Positions 35,472 through 42,429 of a stretch of DNA of 46,853 nt are shown here, in pieces. Both the position numbers and the translations under genes were made by a program. Positions within the stretch are counted from its first letter, which is position 1, and the number at the start of each line of letters is the position of its first letter. The notes beneath the pieces were generated by a model that saw nothing but the letters and a program-made list of their open reading frames with translations, ran no database searches and was not told the origin of the DNA. Source of the DNA: Pseudomonadota bacterium (GTDB lineage: Bacteria; Pseudomonadota; Gammaproteobacteria; Acidiferrobacterales; UBA6901). The stretch is taken from assembly GCA_021785795.1 (NCBI GenBank), contig JAJYEK010000019.1, positions 1 through 46,853 on the forward strand. The letters are read 5' to 3'.

Positions 35472-35855
35472 CTAAGCGCGGCGGCGAATGCCTGTTTTTG
35501 TTGGTCTCTTTGCCACTCCGCGGCGCGCAGCGCTGGGCGGCTTAGGCTGAGCAGGTGCCAGGGCGGGACGGAACGTTACGCGAAGGCCAAGGGCCTGCAC
35601 TATCTTCGCCACGGTTGCAAAGCTCGGGTTGCCCTCGCCGGAGAGGGCTTTGTAAAGACCCTCCCGACTCATGCCGGTCTCGCGGGCAAGCTGGCTCAGA
35701 TTGCGGGCACGGGCGACAACGCCCAGTGCGCGCGCGACAAAAACAGGATCGTTGCCACCTTCCTCGATCGCGGCCTCAAGATAGGCCGCGATGTCTGCCT
35801 CGGTCTTGAGATAGTCTGCTGTGTCGTAACGGCTGAAGGTTTCAGTCTTGGTCAT
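35472..35855 (-). CDS. HigA-like antitoxin (HTH addiction-module antidote)
   Basis: This 127-residue protein belongs to the 'putative addiction module antidote' group. The N-terminal half (FSRYDTADYLKTEADIAAYL, then DPVFVARALGVVARAR) is followed by a helix-turn-helix (NLSQLARETGMSREGLYKAL, SGEGNPSFATVAKIVQALG). A basic, disordered tail (PPSAARRGVAKRPTKTG) is longer than usual and could bind DNA or be degraded easily. Its start overlaps the toxin stop by 14 bp, so the toxin gene is first in the operon, as in HigBA. It is expected to neutralise the toxin and repress the promoter upstream of it. Confidence 0.9.
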   Translation of the reverse strand: MTKTETFSRYDTADYLKTEADIAAYLEAAIEEGGNDPVFVARALGVVARARNLSQLARETGMSREGLYKALSGEGNPSFATVAKIVQALGLRVTFRPALAPAQPKPPSAARRGVAKRPTKTGIRRRA

Positions 35856-36156
35856 GGGCTTGGTCCTTCCACTGTGCGGCGATGGCTTTGGCGCGGGCGA
35901 TGTCCCGGTGCTGGCTGCGCTTGTCGCCGCCGCACAGCAACACGATCACGACCAGCCCCCGCCGCATGAAATAGACCCGGTAGCCGGGTCCGTAGTCGAT
36001 CCTCATCTCAGAGATGCCTTCACCCACAGGCTTCACGTCGCCCGGGTTCCCACCGGCAAGCCGGTCGAGACGGACCTGGATACGCGCTACTGCTCGGCGG
36101 TCTTGCAGGCTTCGGATCCAGCGGTCAAACGCGCTGCTCTTGATGAGTTCGATCAC
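35842..36156 (-). CDS. HigB/RelE-type toxin (phage Gp49-like killer protein)
   Basis: This 104-residue toxin of the RelE/ParE superfamily has the typical SSAFDRWIRSLQDRRAVARI start, RLDRLAGGNPGDVKPVG, then EMRIDYGPGYRVYFMRRG and VIVLLCGGDKRSQHRDIARA. Such proteins cleave mRNA at the ribosome. The start is taken as GTG at 36,156. The frame stays open to 36,288, but upstream of the GTG lies the promoter itself, so a longer product would not be made. With the -10 box at 36,163-36,168, transcription should begin at or next to the GTG, giving a leaderless message. Confidence 0.88.
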   Translation of the reverse strand: MIELIKSSAFDRWIRSLQDRRAVARIQVRLDRLAGGNPGDVKPVGEGISEMRIDYGPGYRVYFMRRGLVVIVLLCGGDKRSQHRDIARAKAIAAQWKDQAHDQD

Positions 36157-36162
36157 ATGTGC

Positions 36163-36195
36163 ACTATAGTTGACAACTTGACTGTTGTCAACTAT
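36163..36195 (-). promoter_or_regulatory. Toxin-antitoxin promoter with overlapping operator
   Basis: On the minus strand a consensus -35 TTGACA (36,191-36,186), a 17-bp spacer and -10 TATAGT (36,168-36,163) form a near-ideal sigma-70 promoter. A perfect 11-bp inverted repeat, ATAGTTGACAA (36,166-36,176) and TTGTCAACTAT (36,185-36,195), covers both boxes. A third TTGACAA-type half site (36,198-36,204) lies just outside. Binding of antitoxin here would directly block RNA polymerase. Confidence 0.8.
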
Positions 36196-36358
36196 GGTTG
36201 ACAATCCGAATCCGGGCAGTGCCCCTCGTTGTTTTTCTTGCCACCCCGCGGCGTACCATCCAAGCACGCCCTCAGATAATGCACCCACAGATCACCTGTC
36301 GCCGCGTGAATGGTTCAGGGTCGAGTGGCCCGAAGGAACTTCCCCCTCGGGCTCTCAC

Positions 36359-36393
36359 GGATCCGTACGTGAACCTCTCGGTTCATACGGCTC
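36359..36393 (-). ncRNA. Group II intron domain V
   Basis: The minus strand reads GAGCCGTATGAACC, GAGA, GGTTCACGTACGGATCC. This is a 35-nt hairpin with a GNRA-type loop (GAGA) and the AGC-type catalytic base stem (here AGCCGTA paired with TACGGAT). It matches the conserved domain V core. The reverse transcriptase stop codon lies inside its 5' strand. Confidence 0.85.
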
Positions 36394-37744
36394 TTCCAGC
36401 CCGTTGGCCTTTGAGATAGAGATATTCCCAGTGTACAAACAGTCGCGGGAAGATGGCCCGCACGCCCTTGAGCCATGCCCAGGAACGGCGTTTATGCCCC
36501 CGTATCCGCTTGTACTTGCGACGTACCCAGCGGCCCAAGCGCAGATCGATTCGCGCCAGAAAGCGCTCCAACGGCAGCGGATGAAAGATGCCGAAATACT
36601 GCACCCATCCCTGCACCATCGGGTTGATGCGAGCCGCGATCTGCTCAAGGTTCCAGTGGATCTGGCGATGAAGACACAGTTCCCGCAGAGCGAGGTTCAT
36701 GTGCTTCAACGCCTTCGGACTCACCGCCGGGTTGAAGCCGATGAATAACTTGCCGTTGCGATCCTGCACACTTCGTCTTCGAAAGCAGAAGCCCAGGAAG
36801 TCGAACTGCGTGTGTGCTGAATCACCCGGCCTGCGGCCGTCCTTGCAGTACACCACGCGCGTCTTCTCGGGATGGAGTGCCAGATGACACTGCGCGAGTC
36901 GATTACGAATGGCGTCCAGAAGGGCTTGTGCCTCCCCTTCGCTGCGACAGTGGCAGATGACATCATCCGCATAGCGTTCAAACGGCACGCCCGGGTGATA
37001 CTTCTGCATCCACGCATCGAAGGTGTAATGCAAGTAGAGATTTGCCAAAACGGGGCTGACCACACCGCCCTGAGGGGTTCCCTGCGTGCGGGAAATCAGC
37101 TCACCGTCTGGCGTTTCGCTATCGCATTTCAGCCATCGCTCAATGTAGAGCCGGATCCAGGACTCCGGGACGTGCTTGCGCACGGCCTTGAGGAGGAGAT
37201 CGTGGTCAAGCGTATCAAAGAAATTGCTGATATCGAGATCGATGACCCAGTCGTGCCGCCAACAATGGCGACGCGCTTGCGCGAGTGCCTGGTGGGCACT
37301 GCGGCCGGGCCGGTAACCGAAGGAGGAGGAATGAAACACGTTCTCCAGCCCCGGTTCGATCCACTCCTTCACCACCATCTGAGCCACCCGATCCGTCACG
37401 GTGGGCACCCCGAGCGTGCGGGTTCGCCCGTCCGCTTTAGGGATTTCGACCTGACGAACGGGTTTGGGGAAGTAACTCCCCGCGCTCATCCGATTCCACA
37501 ACGTGTAGAGATTTCTCCCCAAATGCTTCTGGAAGGACTGGATGCTTTCCTTGTCGACGCCCGGCGCGCCCTGATTGGCGGCCACGCGTTTCCAGGCTTC
37601 CCAGATAAGACGTTTGGGTATCACAAAGGACTTGATCGTCGCCGTGGAATCTTCCCGCGAGTGCGGTTGTTCCTCCGACGCCGATCGGGCCGGGCCATGC
37701 CTTTGCTTGGCCCCGATTACCGGGACGTCTGCGCTACTACGCAT
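36383..37744 (-). CDS. ltrA: Group II intron reverse transcriptase/maturase
   Basis: This 453-residue protein copies and helps splice its host intron. Reverse transcriptase blocks are in order: RLIWEAWKRVAANQGAPGVD, KADGRTRTLGVPTVTDR, FGYRPGRSAHQAL, DLDISNFFDTLDH, TQGTPQGGVVSPVLANLYLH and the catalytic RYADDVICHC. A maturase X domain (NLEQIAARINPMVQGWVQYF) and a basic C-terminus follow. No HNH endonuclease domain is present. The frame is open to 37,849, but the region before the ATG at 37,744 looks like structured intron RNA, so that start is preferred. GGAG sits only two bases before it, so the start is uncertain. The final codons run into domain V. It appears full length. Confidence 0.9.
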   Translation of the reverse strand: MRSSADVPVIGAKQRHGPARSASEEQPHSREDSTATIKSFVIPKRLIWEAWKRVAANQGAPGVDKESIQSFQKHLGRNLYTLWNRMSAGSYFPKPVRQVEIPKADGRTRTLGVPTVTDRVAQMVVKEWIEPGLENVFHSSSFGYRPGRSAHQALAQARRHCWRHDWVIDLDISNFFDTLDHDLLLKAVRKHVPESWIRLYIERWLKCDSETPDGELISRTQGTPQGGVVSPVLANLYLHYTFDAWMQKYHPGVPFERYADDVICHCRSEGEAQALLDAIRNRLAQCHLALHPEKTRVVYCKDGRRPGDSAHTQFDFLGFCFRRRSVQDRNGKLFIGFNPAVSPKALKHMNLALRELCLHRQIHWNLEQIAARINPMVQGWVQYFGIFHPLPLERFLARIDLRLGRWVRRKYKRIRGHKRRSWAWLKGVRAIFPRLFVHWEYLYLKGQRAGRAV

Positions 37745-38101
37745 GGCTCCGCCACTGTGCGCGGCATCGGTACTCTGGCACTTAAGGGTTGCCCTCTTGT
37801 GCGTCTCCCTTGGCATCCGCGCGACAGCTTCCCAAGTTCCGTAAACCAAGCCCGATATCGTGTCACGCCCTCTCTATGCCGGATGCCATCCGCCCCGCAT
37901 TCAGGCTGCCGGCGGACTGATCCCGGAATTCTGTCGAGATTCCGGTTTTGGCATCGGGTGCAGTTCTCGACACTTCGTCGAGGGTTCACTTGCGTTCGTC
38001 TCACGATATCTCACCTGACAGCGGTACCGCTGCCTTTTCTCTGGACGCTCACCACCGATACTCTTAACATCGGCAGCTCCGAGTGGTTTGGCCTCTGCGC
38101 C

Positions 38102-38466
38102 TGACCGCCGAGGCCGAGGGGCCTACCCTCATCTTGGTTACAGCATGTCATCCCACTTTCCGTGATGAGATGACTTCTTGGCACACCGACAGGTAGCTTG
38201 ACGGCCGCCGCAGGGATTGATAACGTCCTTGTGTGTCGTGTTTTCGCAGCATGCGGTCGGCTGTGTCCCTGCCGTGTATTGCCGGCGGGAAGCAGAATGA
38301 AGGCGTACTACCGGACACGTTCTCGATACCAAATCCCAAGGATGACCCGTCATTCGCAGTGGTGCAGACACTAGAGTTATGCGCGGGTCGCGGGTGGGGT
38401 AGCGCACCTCGCCATTCGACGGCGGACCCGGCAACAACGATAAAGAGAGAGAGGGGGGGGGGAGAA
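38102..38466. other. Gap between the group II intron and the PEP-CTERM gene
   Basis: These 365 bp hold the 5' flank of the intron and the leader of the next gene. Open frames here resemble nothing known. A long purine run (GAGAGAGAGGGGGGGGGGAGA) ends at the ribosome site of the following ATG. No promoter can be named with confidence. Confidence 0.4.
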
Positions 38467-39441
38467 ATGCAAACGAGCAACCGAATCGGGGGGCTTGTCG
38501 TCACACTGTGTACCGCCTGCGGGTTTTTTCTGGTTACTCCCGCAGCACAGGCTCTAACTATAATCCCAACCTTCAGCAGTTCTCTGAGCACATCCCAGCA
38601 GGCAACAATCGACAGCGCAATCAGTGTCTACGGGCAGGACTTCAGCAACCCGATTACCGTCAGCATTGGTTTCTCGACTGCTTCCGGAGTGAGCTACGCC
38701 GGACAGAGCGAGAGCTCGTTCAATCTTAACTCCTACAGCGCGTACACCAGCGCTCTGGCTGGTGATGCCGCAACGAATGGCAATACGATCGAACAGACTG
38801 CCTACAATAACCTCCAGTATGGTAATACCGCCGGGTACGTCCTTGCCACCACGGCAGATCTGCGCGCTCTGGGGTGCACCACCTGTGGCGGGCAGCTTAC
38901 GACTAGCGGTTCGTCTGGCGGTAACCTGGACGGTGTCATAACGGTCAATACGGCTGATTTTACGGTTGCCGTCATCCAGCACGAAACGGATGAAGTGCTC
39001 GGTATCGGCGGGTCCGGTTCTGTGCTCAATACCGTGGTAAGCGATGGCGGAACCCTGCCCACCTACCATGGACAGACGTATATTCATCCGCTCGACCTGT
39101 TCCGATACTCGGGCGTACACACAGCCAGTCTCACCACCTCCGGAACGGCCACCTCCTATTTTTCCTATAATGGCGGCGTCACTGATATCGCCAATTTCAA
39201 CCAGAACTCCAGCGGCGACTACGGGGACTGGACTGGCAGCCCTTGCTATGTACAGTCATGGCAAGTGTGCTCGCCGTCACTATCGATTGGGTCTTCTTCC
39301 CCGGAGGGTATCGCATTGCAGTCAATTGGCTACGATGCCGTAGCCCCGGTACCGCTGCCTGGAAGCCTGGTGCTGCTGACCTCCGGCCTGTTTGGGCTGG
39401 TGATATCCGGCCGGCGTCGCAAACACCGACACCACCTATAG
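38467..39441 (+). CDS. Secreted PEP-CTERM protein of the NF038122 metalloprotease-like family
   Basis: This 324-residue exported protein has a signal peptide (residues 1-29, cut after AAQA) and a C-terminal PEP-CTERM-type anchor: VPLPGS, a hydrophobic helix, then RRRKHRHH. That tail is recognised by exosortase, so the host should have an exosortase and an exopolysaccharide system. The central part has Q-H172-E173-T-D-E-V-L-G and later HPLDLFRYSG, the two hallmark blocks of the family. The helix motif reads HExDE and lacks the second histidine of HExxH, as I recall for this family. A CxxC pair (CTTC, 137-140) is also present. The start ATG at 38,467 has GGAG just upstream. The frame extends further upstream, but the signal peptide fixes the start. 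Confidence 0.82.
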   Translation: MQTSNRIGGLVVTLCTACGFFLVTPAAQALTIIPTFSSSLSTSQQATIDSAISVYGQDFSNPITVSIGFSTASGVSYAGQSESSFNLNSYSAYTSALAGDAATNGNTIEQTAYNNLQYGNTAGYVLATTADLRALGCTTCGGQLTTSGSSGGNLDGVITVNTADFTVAVIQHETDEVLGIGGSGSVLNTVVSDGGTLPTYHGQTYIHPLDLFRYSGVHTASLTTSGTATSYFSYNGGVTDIANFNQNSSGDYGDWTGSPCYVQSWQVCSPSLSIGSSSPEGIALQSIGYDAVAPVPLPGSLVLLTSGLFGLVISGRRRKHRHHL

Positions 39442-39451
39442 GAAGCATGAC

Positions 39452-39468
39452 ATTGCCCGCCGGGCAAT
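39452..39468. terminator. Short perfect palindrome after the PEP-CTERM gene
   Basis: ATTGCCCG and CGGGCAAT flank a single central C, 10 bp after the stop codon. It may act as a weak 3' hairpin or protein site. No U-tract follows. Confidence 0.3.
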
Positions 39469-39570
39469 CGTGGTCGGTCTCCACGGAGCCACCGCGAACA
39501 CCGGGGCTGTGCGAAGGATTATCCGCGTCGCGACAATTGCTGACGAGAAATCGGTGGTGTCAGAATTGAC

Positions 39571-39629
39571 CGGAATGCCTGGCAGGAATCAGGTCAAAAT
39601 GGGTGGCAGGAATCGCCGGAATACGCAGA
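39571..39629. repeat. IS21-like terminal repeat remnant
   Basis: GGCAGGAATC occurs at 39,581-39,590 and 39,605-39,614, followed by CGCCGGAATACGC. Tandem repeats of this type are typical of IS21-family ends. No transposase remains. It lies just upstream of the broken integrase and marks a rearrangement point in the 39,442-39,746 gap, which otherwise shows no gene. Confidence 0.4.
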
Positions 39630-39749
39630 CACCGCGTGCCTGGACAAAGCCCGCGCATTGCGCCCATTTCTCGAGCACGTGCCGATGGAAGAGGTTCCGG
39701 AAGCCGGCGAGAAAATGAAGCAGGCACTCCTCGCCGATGGAAGTGGCTG

Positions 39750-40446
39750 CGGGTGCCCATCTATGTAATTCTCCTTACCGAAAGCAATGAGCGCCACGTC
39801 TATCCCGACGTGGAACTCGTGGAACACCTTGCCAGCGCCTGTCCGGACCGGGATTGCGGGGATTTCGTGCGGCTGGCCTTACTATACCGGCCTGCGCAAA
39901 AGTGAACTGCTGCGCGTCAATGCGGGCCCGGGCCGTCACATCGTCGATGGCCGAATCGTGCTGGATTCCAACACCAAGACCGGCAGGCCCGGCGTGGTGC
40001 CCATCGCGCGCCAGGTGCTTTCGATTGCCCGGCGCATGCCGCTTGCCGTGACCGAAAGTGCGCTGCGCACCAGTTCCGAGGCGGCGCGCGCGGCGGTTGG
40101 GCGCAAGGATCTGCACTTCCATGATATGCGACACGGCTTCGCAAGCCTGCTAGCCGAAGCGGGCGCTGATTTCCTCGACATCATGAAGCTGATGCGGCAT
40201 ACGTCCCCCGCGAGTACGAAACGCTACACGCATCCGCTCGATGCCCGCCTGCGGAAAATCATCGGGCGGCTGCCGGTCCAAAAACGGTCCACGCAAAGCG
40301 GCTGGGAAGACGCAAAGTCGCCGGAAAGTGATGTAACGCATTGTTTTTATGTGGTGCCCGAGGCCGGACTCGAACCGGCACGGCCTTGCGGCCGAGGGAT
40401 TTTAAGTGCGCTGAAACTGCAGCCTTGTTCTGGATGGGTCTCATAA
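39750..40446 (+). pseudogene. Tyrosine integrase, frameshifted and truncated
   Basis: The catalytic part of a phage/island integrase is readable in two frames. From about 39,750 one frame gives LLTESNERHVYPDVELVEHL and DFVRLALLY. After a frameshift near 39,890 the next frame gives YTGLRKSELLRV (Arg I), FHDMRHGFASLL (HxxR), LMRHTSPASTKRYTH (His/Trp position and the nucleophile Tyr) and a final IIGRLPVQKRS. All catalytic residues survive, but the N-terminal DNA-binding half is missing and the frame is broken, so it should be inactive. The open frame runs on into the tRNA-Leu fragment, as is normal for integrases beside their attachment site. Confidence 0.8.
40352..40407 (-). repeat. 3' fragment of tRNA-Leu (anticodon TAA), probable attachment site
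   Basis: The minus strand reads from the anticodon loop (CTTAAAA) through the 3' anticodon stem, a variable arm (CGGCCGCAAGGCCG), the T arm (GTTCGAGTC loop in paired CCGG/CCGG arms) and the acceptor strand ending GCACCA. The 5' half of the tRNA is absent: upstream sequence (GCGCA) cannot pair with the TCCCT stem strand. This is what integration into a tRNA gene leaves at one element end. The adjacent broken integrase supports an att site. Confidence 0.82.
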
Positions 40447-40715
40447 GTACATGATTCTCCGAATTTTTCTATTGTACTGACACGAACCAATTTGCATCAA
40501 GCTGCACCCGCATTCCCCCAAGATTCCCCCACAGAATTCCTCCCGGTTACCGCCGTTTTCGCTTTTGATCCGCGGATCAGAAGCGAAAATCCGTCGCCCT
40601 TCCTCCGCCCTCGTCAATAGGGCGAATATTACGCCAAAACGGGAGTTATTCGTCCGCTCACATGCGCGACAGTGCAGTAACTTACTCATATTGTACATTT
40701 GTGAGGCAAGTAAGT
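40413..40715. other. Gap between tRNA-Leu fragment and AlpA-like gene
   Basis: This stretch contains no gene. It holds a 34-bp palindrome (40,556-40,589) and an operator-like inverted repeat before the next gene, both listed separately. AT-rich at its left end, it may carry the element's regulatory or recombination sites. Confidence 0.4.
40556..40589. repeat. 34-bp near-perfect palindrome
   Basis: TTTTCGCTT at 40,556-40,564 pairs with AAGCGAAAA at 40,581-40,589. Between them TGATCCGCGGATCA is a perfect 14-bp palindrome. Only one base pair of the 17 is mismatched. It could be a binding site for a recombination directionality factor or replication initiator, or could form a cruciform or bidirectional terminator. 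Confidence 0.6.
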
Positions 40716-40724
40716 ATGAGTGAG
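40680..40724. promoter_or_regulatory. Inverted repeats around the start of the AlpA-like gene
   Basis: ACTTACT (40,680-40,686) is matched by AGTAAGT (40,709-40,715). CTTACTCATA (40,681-40,690) is matched in nine of ten bases by TATGAGTGAG (40,715-40,724), which includes the start codon. Overlapping repeats at a small regulator's start suggest autoregulation. Confidence 0.38.
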
Positions 40725-40952
40725 GAGTTAATCGACATTACCGCCGTGGCAGCCCGGCTGAAGGTGTGTGTGCGAACATGCGAACACATGATCGCAAGCG
40801 GCGCCCTGCCGCCACCGGTGCGGATTGGACGCGCGCGGTGGTGGAGCAGTAGTAATATTGACGAGGCGATCCGCCAAATGGCGGGCCGTGCTATTGCGAG
40901 TGGCGGTTCAAGGCAGTGGGTCGGGCGGCCGCGGGGCCGCACTCGGACCTGA
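40716..40952 (+). CDS. AlpA-like small helix-turn-helix regulator/excisionase
   Basis: This 78-residue protein has a MerR-type winged helix (LIDITAVAARLKVCVRTCEH, then ASGALPPPVRIGRARWWSSS and IDEAIRQMAGRA), the pattern of AlpA and helix_turn_helix_17 proteins. On integrated elements such proteins activate integrase or act as excisionases. The ATG at 40,716 has GAGG about 12 bases upstream. A longer frame from 40,662 lacks a ribosome site. It lies 310 bp beyond the tRNA-Leu fragment, suiting a role in the same element, although the integrase is now broken. Confidence 0.75.
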   Translation: MSEELIDITAVAARLKVCVRTCEHMIASGALPPPVRIGRARWWSSSNIDEAIRQMAGRAIASGGSRQWVGRPRGRTRT

Positions 40953-41373
40953 ATGGAGCTGCCCGGTCATCCCGCGGCGGGGAACGCAAGTGAGCCGCCT
41001 GCGCAGGGCGACCGCATCCGGGGAGCCCTCGTCATCCGGACTCCTGGGGTGGCGTTCGATGGGGCTTCCGGTTTTTTCCGTCGCCGCCGCAATGCGGCAT
41101 CCTCTCGTTGTTGACGTTTTGAGCCTGACATCGACGTTCCGGCGCGCCGCGGGGCTGCGCGTCCCGCGCGGCAGCTTATGGCTCCGTATCCACGCCACCA
41201 GGCGCCATGTGGAACACCGCTACATCGCTCGGCATCCCCGAACACGGCGGACGGCGTGACGGTTGCGTTTTGGTCAAAGTATGGCGAAATCATCCCAAGG
41301 CCGGACTGGCCGGAACGCCCGGGGGGAGTCATCCCGCGGCGTGGGCAAAACAGCTGTTTAGGGAGATTAAACG
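40953..41373. other. GC-rich gap with two related short repeats
   Basis: No convincing gene is visible in these 421 bp. A long open frame across it (to 41,259) has random composition. GTCATCCCGCGGCG occurs at 40,966-40,979 and again at 41,328-41,341. The first copy continues as GGGAACGC and so resembles the CRISPR repeat at the far end of the window. Confidence 0.4.
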
Positions 41374-41832
41374 ATGGAAAACCTTTATATGGAGCTCATT
41401 TTTGCGGTGGGATTGACGTTCATGGCACTCGTGCTGCTCTTCGCGAGGGGGCGGTGGCACGAATCCGGCTGGAGCTATTATTTCCTCCTCATCACCGTAT
41501 GGACCCTCATGGTGCTTTCCTGGGACGGGACGAGCCGGCTGTATCAGGCCGGTCACGGGGCAGCACTCTATACGGCGGAACTGCCGGTGGTGCAGGAGGC
41601 GCTGGCGCTCAAGAGGCGGCCGCCGGTGATCGAGCGGGATCTTACCTTGCTGCGGACGGGCCAGCGCCTCGATGAATTCGGGCTCGGACGTCTGCGGGCG
41701 GCGGTCACCGCCGAACGGCTGCGGGAGGCCGAGTCACCGCACAATGCCCGGGAGGCGCAGGCGCGCCGTGAAATTGAGACCTTGCTGGCGGGGGATCAAC
41801 CGGGGAGACATACCCCCCTTCGTGCTCGCTGA
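41374..41832 (+). CDS. Small membrane protein, unknown
   Basis: This 152-residue protein has a good ribosome site (GGGAG, eight bases before the ATG). Two hydrophobic helices (about residues 6-24, LIFAVGLTFMALVLLFARG, and 33-51, WSYYFLLITVWTLMVLSWDG) are followed by a charged, helical, Arg/Glu-rich cytoplasmic part that could form a coiled coil (LRAAVTAERLREAESPHNAR). No family is recognised. The two-helix hairpin plus coiled coil would suit a membrane-associated accessory protein, but its job is unknown. Confidence 0.6.
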   Translation: MENLYMELIFAVGLTFMALVLLFARGRWHESGWSYYFLLITVWTLMVLSWDGTSRLYQAGHGAALYTAELPVVQEALALKRRPPVIERDLTLLRTGQRLDEFGLGRLRAAVTAERLREAESPHNAREAQARREIETLLAGDQPGRHTPLRAR

Positions 41833-41948
41833 CCCGGGGGTCGGAGGCCGGAGCCCGCGGCGGCTCCGGGGGACGGTGTTGCAGTTCTTCTCAGTGGGTA
41901 TTGTCGTAATCCGTTCTTCGGGAGGCCTGCTCATCGAACTTCTGTTCA

Positions 41949-42034
41949 CGCTGCAGAATACCATGAACAGAAGGATGCAGGTTGCATCACGGTCAGCCCG
42001 TTCAATGAGGCCGCAGCGATTCGCTGCAGAATAC
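41949..42034. repeat. 13-bp direct repeat in the gap before the IS3 remnant
   Basis: CGCTGCAGAATAC occurs at 41,949-41,961 and 42,022-42,034. A short inverted repeat (CTGTTCA, TGAACAG) brackets the first copy. The 270-bp gap here has no gene. The repeats may be the traces of a deleted element. Confidence 0.35.
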
Positions 42035-42102
42035 TGCGCCTACGGGTTGGACGTTGGATGTTGAATGCCACTGAAATTTAGGCCACTTAGCGGGCAAGGG
42101 GG

Positions 42103-42300
42103 TGCGGACAATTACTTGGACTGCTTTATGCTGCAAGTCCTAGGCTCTCTCGGTATTCAAGGGGGCTGCGAAAACCAAGAGAGTTCTTGATCCGCTTTTC
42201 GTTGTACCAGCGGATGTAGGCGTCAAGCGCCTCCATGAACTGCCCGATGGTCGTAGACCGCCAGTCCCGAGGATAGAACATTTCGTCAATCGTCTTCCTC
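42103..42300 (-). pseudogene. IS3-family transposase, C-terminal fragment with right end
   Basis: The last 60 or so residues of an IS3 OrfB transposase are preserved: EMFYPRDWRSTTIGQFMEAL, DAYIRWYNEKRIKNSLGF, SPLEYRESLGLAA, with a stop at 42,126. This includes the final Glu-region helices of the DDE domain but not the DDE residues before it. After the stop, GTCCAAGTAATTGTCCGCA resembles an IS3 terminal repeat ending near 42,103. Everything upstream of about 42,300 is lost, where it meets luxR-like debris. Confidence 0.8.
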
Positions 42301-42429
42301 TTGCTTGGCAAATCCATCCTCTTTAACCGCTCATGATATGCCGAGGCCGCGAGTTCCGCGCAGGCGTCTGCTGCCGACAGCGCGGCCGGAGCCGAAGTCG
42401 CTCGCAACGCACCCATCACCGGCACGGTC

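Larger units (their letters stand above)
36320..38101 (-). mobile_element. Group II intron encoding a reverse transcriptase
   Basis: A maturase/reverse transcriptase frame is followed at its 3' end by a clear group II domain V. Upstream, non-coding intron-like sequence extends to about 38,100, with structured GC-rich stretches. The ends are estimates: the 3' end near 36,320 follows domain VI-like sequence, and the 5' end near 38,101 reads GGCGC, not the usual GUGYG start, so it may be off by some bases. The protein lacks a C-terminal HNH endonuclease, as in group IIC introns, which insert behind terminator hairpins. No interrupted gene can be seen in the joined flanks. Confidence 0.75.

Noticed and set aside
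35842..36288. Longer toxin starting at an ATG at 36,288
   Set aside because: The extra 44 codons lie across and upstream of the promoter and its operator repeat and are not part of the family.
36872..38104. A 410-codon plus-strand open frame opposite the reverse transcriptase
   Set aside because: Antisense to conserved RT blocks and to intron RNA. No plausible protein.
40352..40440. A complete tRNA-Leu gene
   Set aside because: The 5' half, D arm and 5' anticodon stem are missing and the neighbouring bases cannot pair, so it is a fragment.
40825..41259. A 144-codon open frame overlapping the AlpA-like gene
   Set aside because: Overlaps a better-supported gene in another frame. Arg/Gly/Ser-rich with no conserved features.
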